A DNA stretch of 35,731 nt from assembly GCA_020723855.1 (NCBI GenBank), contig DYIB01000023.1, positions 1 to 35,731 on the forward strand, written 5' to 3'. Position numbers and translations under genes: made by a program. The notes under the pieces are model-generated. The model searched no databases. It saw only the letters and a list, made by a program, of their open reading frames with translations, and was not told the DNA's origin. Positions within the stretch are counted from its first letter, which is position 1; every line of letters starts with the position of its first letter. Positions 19,977 through 27,461 of the stretch are shown here, one piece after another. Origin of the DNA: Uliginosibacterium gangwonense (GTDB lineage: Bacteria; Pseudomonadota; Gammaproteobacteria; Burkholderiales; Rhodocyclaceae).

Positions 19977-20483
19977 ATGAAATCGAGGCGGGCATTTCTC
20001 GCACTTTTCCTCGCCGTCCTGTGCGGCATGGCAGGCGCCGCCCAACGCGTGCCCGAATGGTGGAACTTCGACAAGGACCCCGACAACTGGGTGCTGGCAC
20101 GGGAGAGCGGCGAACGCCAGCAGGGGGAACGGGTCTATGTCCTGAAGGGAGAGAACCCCTACTTCTGGAACGAGATGATCATCAGCGGCTATGCCAAGAC
20201 CGGGGGCATGCCGGACAACTACCTGCTGGGCTTCGTGAACGAGCTGGTGGACAACTGCCGGCCGCTCAAGGTTTCGCCCATCGAGGAAAGCCCCACCTCG
20301 GTGATTTTCGAGTGGGAGGGCGACTGCCGCATCGTCGGCCTCCAGGTGGAGATCCGCCGCGTCGCAATAGGCCCTGAAGGGGTTCACTACCTGGCCTACA
20401 GCGCCAAACCCAACCGGCTCACGCCCGAGAAGCGCGAATTCTGGCTGGACATCATCCGCCGGGCGACCCTGCGGCAGTATTGA
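19977..20483 (+). CDS. Small secreted protein of unknown function
   Basis: A 168-residue protein with a clear Sec signal peptide: MKSRR, a hydrophobic stretch AFLALFLAVLCGMAG, and likely cleavage after the AA near residue 22. The mature part is acidic to neutral and rich in Trp and Tyr (VPEWWNFDKDPDNW, KGENPYFWNEM). It has a cysteine pair (DNCRPL, GDCRIV) that could form a periplasmic disulfide. I recognise no family. The open frame begins at 19926, but ATG 19977 directly precedes the signal peptide. It ends 30 bases before the two-component regulator gene in the same orientation. Its product might therefore work with, or be sensed by, that system, although this is only positional. Confidence 0.75.
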   Translation: MKSRRAFLALFLAVLCGMAGAAQRVPEWWNFDKDPDNWVLARESGERQQGERVYVLKGENPYFWNEMIISGYAKTGGMPDNYLLGFVNELVDNCRPLKVSPIEESPTSVIFEWEGDCRIVGLQVEIRRVAIGPEGVHYLAYSAKPNRLTPEKREFWLDIIRRATLRQY

Positions 20484-20513
20484 CCGGGCCGCACTGCCCT
20501 GCCCTGACCCTCC

Positions 20514-21188
20514 ATGCGCGTGCTGCTGGTAGAAGACGACGCCACCCTGGCCGACGGCATCCTGCGCTTCCTGGAACAGGAAGGCTACCGGGCCCACTGG
20601 GCGGCCAGCGGCGAGGAAGCCGACCGGCGCCTGGGGGAAGAGGCTTTCGATCTGCTGGTCCTGGACATCGGCCTGCCCGGCCGCGACGGCTTCGAAGTGC
20701 TGCGACGCCTGCGCAGCCAGCCCGGCAGGACGCTGCCGGTGCTGATCCTGACCGCCCGCGATGCGGTCGAAGACCGTGTGCGCGGCCTGGACCTGGGCGC
20801 CGACGACTATATGGTGAAGCCTTTTGCCCTGCCGGAGCTGGGCGCCCGCCTGCGCGCCCTGGGTCGCCGCCGGCAGCAGGAGCAGAACCTCGCGATCCGC
20901 CACGGCCCGCTGCTGCTGGATACCGCTGCCCACCGGGCCTGGCTGCGGGGCGAGCCGCTGGAGCTGACGGTGCGCGAATGGGCGGTGCTGGGGGTGCTGC
21001 TGTCGCGCACCGGCCAGGTGGTGAGCAAGGAACAGATCATACGCGCCATTACCCCCCTGGAGGGCGAGCTCAGCGCCAATGCCGTAGAGGTCTATGTCTC
21101 CCGCCTGCGCACCAAGCTGGAGCCGGCGGGCATACGCATCCGCACGGTGCGCGGCTTCGGCTATGTACTGGAGGAGCACCGGCCATGA
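20514..21188 (+). CDS. OmpR-family response regulator (TctD/QseB-like)
   Basis: A DNA-binding response regulator of 224 residues. The receiver domain shows acidic residues Glu7, Asp8 and Asp9 (LLVEDD), phosphoacceptor Asp51 (VLDIGLPG), Thr80 (ILTARD) and Lys102 (MVKPF). A short linker leads to an OmpR-type winged helix (LTVREWAVLGVLL, NAVEVYVSRLRTKL, VRGFGYVLEE). Its stop codon overlaps the kinase start by ATGA, so the pair is translationally coupled. The closest named relatives by pattern are TctD and QseB. The regulated genes are not identifiable: no transporter operon lies next to it. Confidence 0.93.
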   Translation: MRVLLVEDDATLADGILRFLEQEGYRAHWAASGEEADRRLGEEAFDLLVLDIGLPGRDGFEVLRRLRSQPGRTLPVLILTARDAVEDRVRGLDLGADDYMVKPFALPELGARLRALGRRRQQEQNLAIRHGPLLLDTAAHRAWLRGEPLELTVREWAVLGVLLSRTGQVVSKEQIIRAITPLEGELSANAVEVYVSRLRTKLEPAGIRIRTVRGFGYVLEEHRP

Positions 21189-22576
21189 GGAAGACCAGCC
21201 TGCGCTGGCAATTGCTGCGCACCCTGGCGATCCCCCTGCTCATGGTATTCGCCGTGGGCAGCGGCCTGGCCTTCTTCTTCACCATCAAGCCCGCCATCCT
21301 CGCCTATGACGACGCGCTGGGCGACACGGCCCATGCCGTGGCCCTGCACGTGCGCTTCTCCGGCAGCCGCGCGCGCCTGGAACTGCCGCCCGAGGCGGAG
21401 CGGCTGCTGCGCTGGCGTACCAATGCGCGCATCTATTTCCAGGTGGACGGCCTGTACCGCGAGTTCGTCGGCGGCGACCGCAACCTGCCGCCGGCTCCGT
21501 TCGAGCCGCAACCGGGCGAGCCCCTCTATTACGACGGCGTATACGAAGGCAACCTGGTGCGGGTGGTAGCCCTCGCAGTGCCCCACGCCCGCGGCCGCTA
21601 TCTCATTCGCGTGGCCGAAACGACCACCCGGCGCGACCAGCTCGAGCTGCAAACCTATATCGGCGTGCTGATCCCGGCCCTGCTGCTCGCCGCGGCCATG
21701 ATCCTGCTCACCCGCAACGGCATCGCCCGGGCGCTGAAGCCCCTCATGCAATTGCGCAACGACATCGCCGCCCGCTCCCACCGGGACTTGCGGCCCGTGG
21801 ACGAGACGCGCGCGCCCCTGGAGTTGCAGGCTTTCGTCCATGCCATCAACGACCTGCTGGAGCGCCTCGCCCGGGCCACCGACGCCCAGCAGCGCTTCCT
21901 CGCCAACGCCGCCCACCAGTTGCGCACGCCCCTGGCGGGATTGCAGACGCAACTGGAGCTGGCCCTCAAGCTGCCGGTCACGCGCGAGCTGCAGCAGGCC
22001 CTGGAGCGCATTCACCGGGCCACGGAGCGCACCGCACGGCTGGCCAATCAGTTGCTCGCCCTGGCGCGCGCCGAGCCGGGCGGCTACCACGGCGACCGCC
22101 TGCAGGCCACCGACTTGCAGGCGGTGATCGACGAGGCGGCCAACCAGTGGGTGCGCCAGGCGCTGGACAAGGACATCGACCTGGGCTTCGAGCTGGCGCC
22201 GGCCCCCCTCGAGGCCGAGCCTTTCCTGGTGCGGGAGCTGCTGGCCAACCTGGTGGACAATGCCATCGCCTACACGCCCGCAGGCGGCCGGGTCACGGTG
22301 CGCTGCTTCAGCCGCGACGGGCGCGCCTGCCTGGAGGTGGAGGACGACGGCCCGGGCATTCCCACTGAAGAAAGGCAGAAGGTGCTGGAGCGCTTCTACC
22401 GCCTGCCCGGCTCCCCCGGCACCGGCAGCGGCCTGGGACTGGCCATCGTGCGGGAGATCGCCCAGGCGCACGGCGCCACCCTGCTGATCGCCGATGCGGC
22501 TGGGGGCCGCGGCACCCTCGTTTCGGTGTGCTTCCCACCGCTCGGACCCGCAGCCCCCTTGCGCTCTGCCCGATAA
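21185..22576 (+). CDS. Membrane sensor histidine kinase (TctE/QseC-like)
   Basis: A 463-residue kinase, partner of the regulator at 20514. Transmembrane segment one is at about 12-36 ([20 protein letters not shown]). The next 130 residues form a small periplasmic sensor of the 2CSK_N type found in TctE and QseC, with transmembrane segment two at about 160-180 ([17 protein letters not shown]). A HAMP-like linker follows, then the H-box [13 protein letters not shown] with His near 244, the N-box [16 protein letters not shown]1 VEDDGPGIP and G2 GSGLGLAIV. Its frame runs open upstream to 20480 as a shadow of the regulator gene; the overlapping ATG is chosen. Its TAA stop is immediately followed by the lexA SOS box. 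Confidence 0.93.
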   Translation: MRKTSLRWQLLRTLAIPLLMVFAVGSGLAFFFTIKPAILAYDDALGDTAHAVALHVRFSGSRARLELPPEAERLLRWRTNARIYFQVDGLYREFVGGDRNLPPAPFEPQPGEPLYYDGVYEGNLVRVVALAVPHARGRYLIRVAETTTRRDQLELQTYIGVLIPALLLAAAMILLTRNGIARALKPLMQLRNDIAARSHRDLRPVDETRAPLELQAFVHAINDLLERLARATDAQQRFLANAAHQLRTPLAGLQTQLELALKLPVTRELQQALERIHRATERTARLANQLLALARAEPGGYHGDRLQATDLQAVIDEAANQWVRQALDKDIDLGFELAPAPLEAEPFLVRELLANLVDNAIAYTPAGGRVTVRCFSRDGRACLEVEDDGPGIPTEERQKVLERFYRLPGSPGTGSGLGLAIVREIAQAHGATLLIADAAGGRGTLVSVCFPPLGPAAPLRSAR

Positions 22577-22592
22577 CTGTATATAAAAACAG
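22559..22592 (+). promoter_or_regulatory. lexA promoter with SOS (LexA) box
   Basis: CTGTATATAAAAACAG at 22577-22592 fits the LexA-box pattern CTG-N10-CAG with an A/T-rich centre. It overlaps a promoter made of TTGCGC (22559-22564), a 17-bp spacer and TATAAA (22582-22587), so LexA bound here would cover the -10. It precedes the lexA ATG by 28 bases, as expected for autoregulation. The box begins on the base right after the kinase stop codon. Confidence 0.88.
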
Positions 22593-22620
22593 ATACCCTA
22601 CACTCACCGACGAAGCCCCC

Positions 22621-23238
22621 ATGCGCAGCCCCTTGAAACTCACCGCGCGCCAGGAAGAGATCCTGCATTTCATCCGTGACTGCCTGGAAGAAAACGGTGC
22701 CCCGCCCACCCGCGCCGAGATTTCCGCCGCCTTCGGCTTCAGCTCGCCCAATGCCGCTGAGGAGCATCTGCGCGCCCTGGAGCGCAAGGGGGTGATCCGC
22801 CTGGAGCCGGGCTCGGCCCGGGGCATCCGCCTGGTGGAGCAGCTGGGCCTGCCCCTCATCGGTCACGTGGCCGCGGGCCAGCCCATCCTCGCCGCCGAGC
22901 ACGTGCAGGCCCGCTATCAGCTCGATCCCCATCTGTTCAGCCCGCGCGCCGACTACCTGCTGAGGGTGCGCGGCATGAGCATGCGCGACGCCGGCATCCT
23001 GGACGGCGACCTGCTGGCGGTGCATCGCACCACCCAGGTGAGGAGCGGGCAGATCATCGTCGCCCGCGTCGGCGGCGAGGTCACGGTCAAGCGCCTGCGC
23101 CGCCGGGGCAACAGCAATACCATCGAGCTGCTGCCGGAAAACCCGGATTTCGCGCCCATCGTGGTGGATACCAAGCGCGACCCGGTGGAGATCGAAGGGC
23201 TGGCGGTGGGGCTGATCCGCAACGGGCGGCTGGTGTGA
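22621..23238 (+). CDS. lexA: SOS-response repressor LexA
   Basis: The repressor of DNA-damage genes; RecA filaments trigger its self-cleavage. The 205-residue protein has an N-terminal winged helix ([31 protein letters not shown]), the cleavage bond Ala85-Gly86 (HVAAGQP), nucleophile Ser120 (GMSMRD) and general base Lys157 (TVKRL), all in family spacing. The start at 22621 gives [11 protein letters not shown]; the longer frame reaches back through the promoter and is rejected. It is controlled by the SOS box directly upstream. Confidence 0.97.
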   Translation: MRSPLKLTARQEEILHFIRDCLEENGAPPTRAEISAAFGFSSPNAAEEHLRALERKGVIRLEPGSARGIRLVEQLGLPLIGHVAAGQPILAAEHVQARYQLDPHLFSPRADYLLRVRGMSMRDAGILDGDLLAVHRTTQVRSGQIIVARVGGEVTVKRLRRRGNSNTIELLPENPDFAPIVVDTKRDPVEIEGLAVGLIRNGRLV

Positions 23239-23290
23239 TGCAAAGTGCTCCACCTTTCGTCGCTCCTTTGCCAAGTGATATCCTTGCCAG

Positions 23291-23479
23291 ATGAAAGTCA
23301 GCGACTTGCTTCGCCTGCTTCACGCGGATGGCTGGGTGCTCGTCGCCACACGGGGCAGCCACCGACAGTACAAACATCCGACGAAGCCAGGGCGAGTAAC
23401 AGTTCCGGGCAAGCCAAGCGATGATCTCGCTCCAGGCACATTGAACAGCATCCTGAAGCAATCGGCTTTGAAGAAGTGA
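23291..23479 (+). CDS. hicA: HicA-type mRNA interferase toxin
   Basis: A 62-residue double-stranded-RNA-binding-fold toxin that cleaves mRNA during translation. MKVSDLLRLLHADGWVLVAT is followed by the catalytic RGSHRQYKHP with His24, then GRVTVPGKPSDDLAPGTLNSILKQ, all typical of HicA. No strong ribosome-binding site precedes the ATG; a TATCCT only seven bases upstream hints at a leaderless or weakly translated message. It pairs with hicB seven bases downstream. Base composition across the pair looks clearly lower in GC than the flanking genes, which suggests acquisition. Confidence 0.93.
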   Translation: MKVSDLLRLLHADGWVLVATRGSHRQYKHPTKPGRVTVPGKPSDDLAPGTLNSILKQSALKK

Positions 23480-23486
23480 GGTTTAC

Positions 23487-23699
23487 ATGCGTTACGCCAT
23501 CGTAATCGAAAAGGCTGAAGGCAATTACTCCGCCTACGTCCCCGACCTGCCGGGATGTGTCGCGACGGGATCCAGTATCGGGGAAGTCGAGGAGCAGATC
23601 AGAGAGGCTATCGAGTTTCACCTTGAGGGGTTGCGCGAAGACGGCCTCGCGATTCCTCAACCTTCCAGCCAGGTTGAATACATCGAAGTCGCCGCATAG
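23487..23699 (+). CDS. hicB: HicB-type antitoxin
   Basis: A 70-residue antitoxin with the partial RNase-H-like HicB fold: MRYAIVIEKAEGNYSAYVPDLPGC, then an amphipathic helix VEEQIREAIEFHLEGLREDG, ending in VEYIEVAA. It would bind and block HicA. It lacks the C-terminal HTH or ribbon-helix-helix domain of longer HicB proteins, so it may not regulate its own operon by direct DNA binding. A GTGAGG ribosome-binding site overlaps the hicA stop region, favouring coupled and stronger translation of the antitoxin. It is convergent with iorB, 27 bases away. Confidence 0.92.
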   Translation: MRYAIVIEKAEGNYSAYVPDLPGCVATGSSIGEVEEQIREAIEFHLEGLREDGLAIPQPSSQVEYIEVAA

Positions 23700-23726
23700 C
23701 AGCGGCTTCGACTCAGCGCCCGACCA

Positions 23727-25253
23727 TCACCCCTTGCCCGGCCTCTTCATGAACACCAGGGGCTTGACCGTTGCCGGCGCTGCCGGCGACATGGTGGTGC
23801 AGCCCTTTTCTGCGCCCAGAATGCGGCTGCGGGCCTGGCGCAGCTCGCTCTTGAGATAGTCCGCTCCCTTGGCGGCGGCCGCCTCGTTCTCCAGCAAGCC
23901 CTCCAGGATCTGCAGCAAAGCCTGTCGGCCCTTGCCGTGGGTCTCGCCGTAGCCGCGCACCAGCGCCGCGCAGCGGGCGATCTCCAGGGCCAGATCGCGA
24001 TCCAGGGAGGCGAAACCCAGGCGCTTGAGCGCCCCCAGCCAGCGCTCCATCAGGGCCTGCTCCTCGGCGTAGCGGGAGCTGCGCCGGCGCAGCGGCTTGA
24101 GGGCAGCCAGGGCGCGCAGCGCCAGGTAGCCCATGATGCCGCTGCTCTTGAGCTTCAGAGGGAAGGCCGGGACCCGACCGCGCTTGCGTGCCCAGGCGCG
24201 CAGGCGCCGCGCCCAGGCGGAGGGCAGGGAACAGGCCTCCTCCAGCCCGGGCTTGAGGTAATCCACCACCACCACCGGCTGTCCGGGCTGCGCCCCCACT
24301 TCCCGCCGCACCCGTTCCAGACGGCTCGGGCGCGACTTGAGATCGGCCACGCGGATGACATCCTCATAGCTCATCCACAAGGCCAGCAGGCGCGCCGTCT
24401 CGCGCGTCAGGGCGAAGCCGTCGGCCTCGCCGCCCGCCTCCCGGTCCACCGCCAGCACTGCCCGCACCCGGTCCAGGTACAGGGCGGCATAGGCCTCGTC
24501 CTGGTAGTCAGCCAGCCGCGCCGCGGCCAGCTCCAGCAGTTCGTGGAGGGCGGGCGGGAACTCGCGCCGGATGCGCTCGACACGGGGCGGCCGCCGCTTG
24601 GCCTTGGCCGCCGGGGCCGTCGCCGTCTTGCCGACGGCCAGGGCCAGCCCCGCGGCGAAACCGCGCAGATTGGCTTCCGCCCCCTTGGCCGTCTTGCGCA
24701 TCGCCGCTTCGCAATGCTCCCGCGACAAGGGCAGCACGCCGGCGCCGCATAGGGCGCCGAACAGCACGGCATTGATGAGGGCGCCCGATTCCCGTGCCGC
24801 GGCCGAGAAATCCGTCAGGATGGCGCGCTTGGCCAGGGTGCGCGCCGCCGCCAGGATCTTGTCGCTGTCGTAGCGCTGGTCGGCCGCCGTCATCTTCTCC
24901 TGGACCGCATATACCCGGTGGGTCGAGGCGATCAGGGTGGTGCGGCCGGTCACGTAGCCGTTCTGCAGGGCGCGGCCAGCTTCCACCAGTTCGGATGCCA
25001 CCACCACGTCCACGCCGTCGGCACAGGGCACCAGCGCCAGGACCGGCTGGCGCCCGCCCAGGTCGGCGAACTTGACGGGATGGATCTCCAGGTAATAGGT
25101 GGTGGCGCCGGTGCGCTGGGACACGCCGGGAATCGAGGTGCTCTGCACCGGGTAGCCGGCGGTGCTGGCCGCCTCCACCAGCCATTCGGCCAGCACGCCG
25201 CCGCCCTCGCCGCCCAGAGCAGCGATGAGGATGGTGATGGGTGCGCCGCTCAT
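23727..25253 (-). CDS. iorB: Indolepyruvate/arylpyruvate oxidoreductase beta subunit, long form
   Basis: The small catalytic partner of IorA in oxidative decarboxylation of arylpyruvates to arylacetyl-CoA. The first 200 residues are the 2-oxoacid oxidoreductase gamma/beta domain (ITILIAALGGEGGGVLAEWL, VPCADGVDVVVASEL, INAVLFGALCGAGVLP). They are followed by about 300 residues (FPPALHELLELAAARL, YLKPGLEEACSLP, SSGIMGYLALRALAALKPL) that are absent from archaeal IorB and match the long proteobacterial type with an extra uncharacterised domain. The ATG overlaps the iorA stop by four bases; the open frame further upstream is a shadow of iorA. It is the last gene of the pad-ior cluster and convergent with hicAB. 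Confidence 0.88.
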   Translation of the reverse strand: MSGAPITILIAALGGEGGGVLAEWLVEAASTAGYPVQSTSIPGVSQRTGATTYYLEIHPVKFADLGGRQPVLALVPCADGVDVVVASELVEAGRALQNGYVTGRTTLIASTHRVYAVQEKMTAADQRYDSDKILAAARTLAKRAILTDFSAAARESGALINAVLFGALCGAGVLPLSREHCEAAMRKTAKGAEANLRGFAAGLALAVGKTATAPAAKAKRRPPRVERIRREFPPALHELLELAAARLADYQDEAYAALYLDRVRAVLAVDREAGGEADGFALTRETARLLALWMSYEDVIRVADLKSRPSRLERVRREVGAQPGQPVVVVDYLKPGLEEACSLPSAWARRLRAWARKRGRVPAFPLKLKSSGIMGYLALRALAALKPLRRRSSRYAEEQALMERWLGALKRLGFASLDRDLALEIARCAALVRGYGETHGKGRQALLQILEGLLENEAAAAKGADYLKSELRQARSRILGAEKGCTTMSPAAPATVKPLVFMKRPGKG

Positions 25254-27373
25254 GCTTTCGCCTCCCGCGCCAGCAGCGCCACCACGCCGCGGCGCAGCCG
25301 GTCCACGAAGCGGTCGCGCCAGGCCGGGTTCTGGATGACCTCGGCGTGGAAGAAGGACGGGCACAGGGAGGCGGCATGGGCCGCCTCGCCGCACAGGCCG
25401 CAGCCGACGCAGCCGGCATCCACCGTGGTCACCGGCTCGGTGCGCAGGGGATCCGGGTTGTCCTTGACGGTGAGCGAAGGACAGCCCGACAGGCGGATGC
25501 AGGATCGGTCGCCGGTGCACACGTCTTCGTCGATGCCGAAGCGCGTGCGCACCGTGCGCTCGCCGCGGGCCAGCCGCAGGGCCCTGGCCGGGCGCTCGCG
25601 GCGCTGGCGCTCCAGCATGCATTCGCCGTCGGCGATGATCACCTTCAAGCCGCCTTCAGGAGTGGTCATGGCGCGGCGCAGGGCATCCGCCACGGCGCTC
25701 ACCTGGTAGTTGCCCACCCGCTCCAGCCAGCGCACGCCCAGGCCGCGCAGCGCGCTCTCGATGGCGATGCCACGCTCGATCCCGGGCGAGGACGGTATGT
25801 TCTGGGTGCCGGTGGCCGAGGTGTAGCCGTTCTGCATGATGACCAGCACGCCGTCGTCGCCGCGGAACAGGGCGTTGGCCACGCCGGTGGTCAGCCCGTT
25901 GTGCCAGAAGCCGCCGTCGCCCATCACCGTCACCACGCGCTTGGCCATGTTGGGCCCGACGCCGGCCGCCGCCGCCAGGGACAGGCCGTAGCCGAGCACG
26001 GTGTTGCCCAGATTGAAGGGCGGCAGGGTGGAGAAGGTATGGCAGCCGATGTCGGAGCTGATGTGGAAGCCGCCCAGTTCCTTCTCCATGAGCTTGAGCG
26101 CGGTGAACACCGGCCGCTCGGGACAGCCCACGCAGAAGCCCGGCGGCCGCGTCGGCACCGGTGCGCCCAGCAGTTCGGCGGCCCTGGCCTTGGCGCCCTC
26201 CACCCGGGCCAGGGTCTGGGCCACGCCCTCCAGGTCGATGCCGTCGGGCATGACCAGTTGCAGGAACCGGCCGATGCCGCCCAGCACCACTTCGGCGGTG
26301 TATTCCCCCGCCAGGGGCAGCAGATCCTTGCCCACCACGTGGGTGCGGTCGATGTCGGCGCGGCGCAGGATGGCGTTGATCGCCTCCTCGATGTGCGCCG
26401 GCTGGCCCTCCTCCACCACCAGCACGGCGCGCTTGGTGGCGCAGAACCCGGTCAGCTCCTCGGGCACCAGGGGATAGGTGACGTTGAGCACGTAGAGCGG
26501 CACGCGGGTTGCGCCGAAATCATCCGCCAGGCCCAGATGGCGTAGCGCCCGCACCACGGTGTTGTACATGCCACCCTGGAGGATGATGCCGATGTCGCGC
26601 AGGTCGCCGTCGAAGAACTCGTTGAGCTTGTGGCGGCGGATGAATTTCTGCGCCGCCGGCCAGCGCACCTCCACCTTGTGCTTCTCCTGGACGTAGGTGG
26701 ACGGCGGCAAGGCGATGCGCTCGTAGCTGAAGTCCGGCTGCACCAGCGGGTCGCGGCGCGAGTGGGCCGGCCGGCGGTTGTCCTTGCACTGGAAGCGGCC
26801 ATGGACGTGGCAGGCGCGGATGCGCAGCTCCAGCATGACCGGAGTATTGGAGGCTTCCGACAGCTCGAAGCCCTGCTCCACCAGGCGCACGATGGTCGGC
26901 AGGTCCGGCCGCGGGTCGAGCAGCCACATCTGGGACTTCATGGCGAAGGAGTGGCTGCGCTCCTGGATGATGGAGGCGCCCTCGCCGTAGTCCTCGCCCA
27001 CGATCACCAGCACGCCCCCCTTGACGCCGGCCGAGGACAGGTTGGACAGGGCGTCCGAGGCCACGTTGGTGCCCACCACCGACTTCCAGGTGGCGGCGCC
27101 GCGCAGGGGGTAGTTGATGGAGGCGCCCAGCAGGGCAGCGGCGCCCGCCTCGTTGGCGCAGGCCTCGAAGTGTACGCCCAGCTCGTCGAGCACCTCGCGC
27201 GCGTCCGCCAGCACGTCCATGAGATGGGATACGGGCGCGCCCTGGTAGCCGCCCACGTAGGACACGCCGGACTGCAGCAGGGCCTTGGTCACGGCCAGGA
27301 TGCCCTCGCCGTGGAAAGTTTCGCCGTCGCCCAGGCGCAGCTTGGCGACCTGTTCTTTGAAGGAGCGTTCCAT
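25250..27373 (-). CDS. iorA: Indolepyruvate/arylpyruvate:ferredoxin oxidoreductase alpha subunit
   Basis: A TPP- and Fe-S-containing 2-oxoacid:ferredoxin oxidoreductase of 707 residues that, with IorB, converts arylpyruvate plus CoA to arylacetyl-CoA, CO2 and reduced ferredoxin. The pyrimidine-binding half is N-terminal (YVGGYQGAPVSHLMDVL, CANEAGAAALLGASI). The TPP-binding half has CVGCPERPVFTAL and VTVMGDGGFWHNGLTTGVANAL with the TPP metal motif GDG..N. The C-terminal ferredoxin module has DVCTGDRSCIRLSGCPSL and CVGCGLCGEAAHAASLCPSF. The substrate could be indolepyruvate, phenylpyruvate or hydroxyphenylpyruvate; the adjacent phenylacetyl-CoA pathway argues for phenylpyruvate. It starts 85 bases after padI, separated by a strong palindrome. 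Confidence 0.93.
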   Translation of the reverse strand: MERSFKEQVAKLRLGDGETFHGEGILAVTKALLQSGVSYVGGYQGAPVSHLMDVLADAREVLDELGVHFEACANEAGAAALLGASINYPLRGAATWKSVVGTNVASDALSNLSSAGVKGGVLVIVGEDYGEGASIIQERSHSFAMKSQMWLLDPRPDLPTIVRLVEQGFELSEASNTPVMLELRIRACHVHGRFQCKDNRRPAHSRRDPLVQPDFSYERIALPPSTYVQEKHKVEVRWPAAQKFIRRHKLNEFFDGDLRDIGIILQGGMYNTVVRALRHLGLADDFGATRVPLYVLNVTYPLVPEELTGFCATKRAVLVVEEGQPAHIEEAINAILRRADIDRTHVVGKDLLPLAGEYTAEVVLGGIGRFLQLVMPDGIDLEGVAQTLARVEGAKARAAELLGAPVPTRPPGFCVGCPERPVFTALKLMEKELGGFHISSDIGCHTFSTLPPFNLGNTVLGYGLSLAAAAGVGPNMAKRVVTVMGDGGFWHNGLTTGVANALFRGDDGVLVIMQNGYTSATGTQNIPSSPGIERGIAIESALRGLGVRWLERVGNYQVSAVADALRRAMTTPEGGLKVIIADGECMLERQRRERPARALRLARGERTVRTRFGIDEDVCTGDRSCIRLSGCPSLTVKDNPDPLRTEPVTTVDAGCVGCGLCGEAAHAASLCPSFFHAEVIQNPAWRDRFVDRLRRGVVALLAREAKA

Positions 27374-27409
27374 AGTCTCTGTTGGGTTTGTTATGCGCTG
27401 TCGCTGGAG

Positions 27410-27461
27410 GAGCGGCTTGCCCGGGCTTGCCCGCGCCCGATCGCGGGCAAGCCCGCTCCTA
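27410..27461. repeat. REP-like palindrome between padI and iorA
   Basis: A perfect 13-bp stem, GGGCTTGCCCGCG (27423-27435) and CGCGGGCAAGCCC (27442-27454), encloses a six-base loop. The flank GGAGCGG before it repeats the first arm in part (GGCTTGCCC), and GCTCCTAC follows it. The motif GGAGCGGGCTTGCCCGCG is like the REP palindromes of pseudomonads and relatives. It includes the padI stop codon (27459-27461). There is no T-run, so it is a mobile-type repeat or mRNA-stabilising hairpin rather than a classical terminator. Confidence 0.85.
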
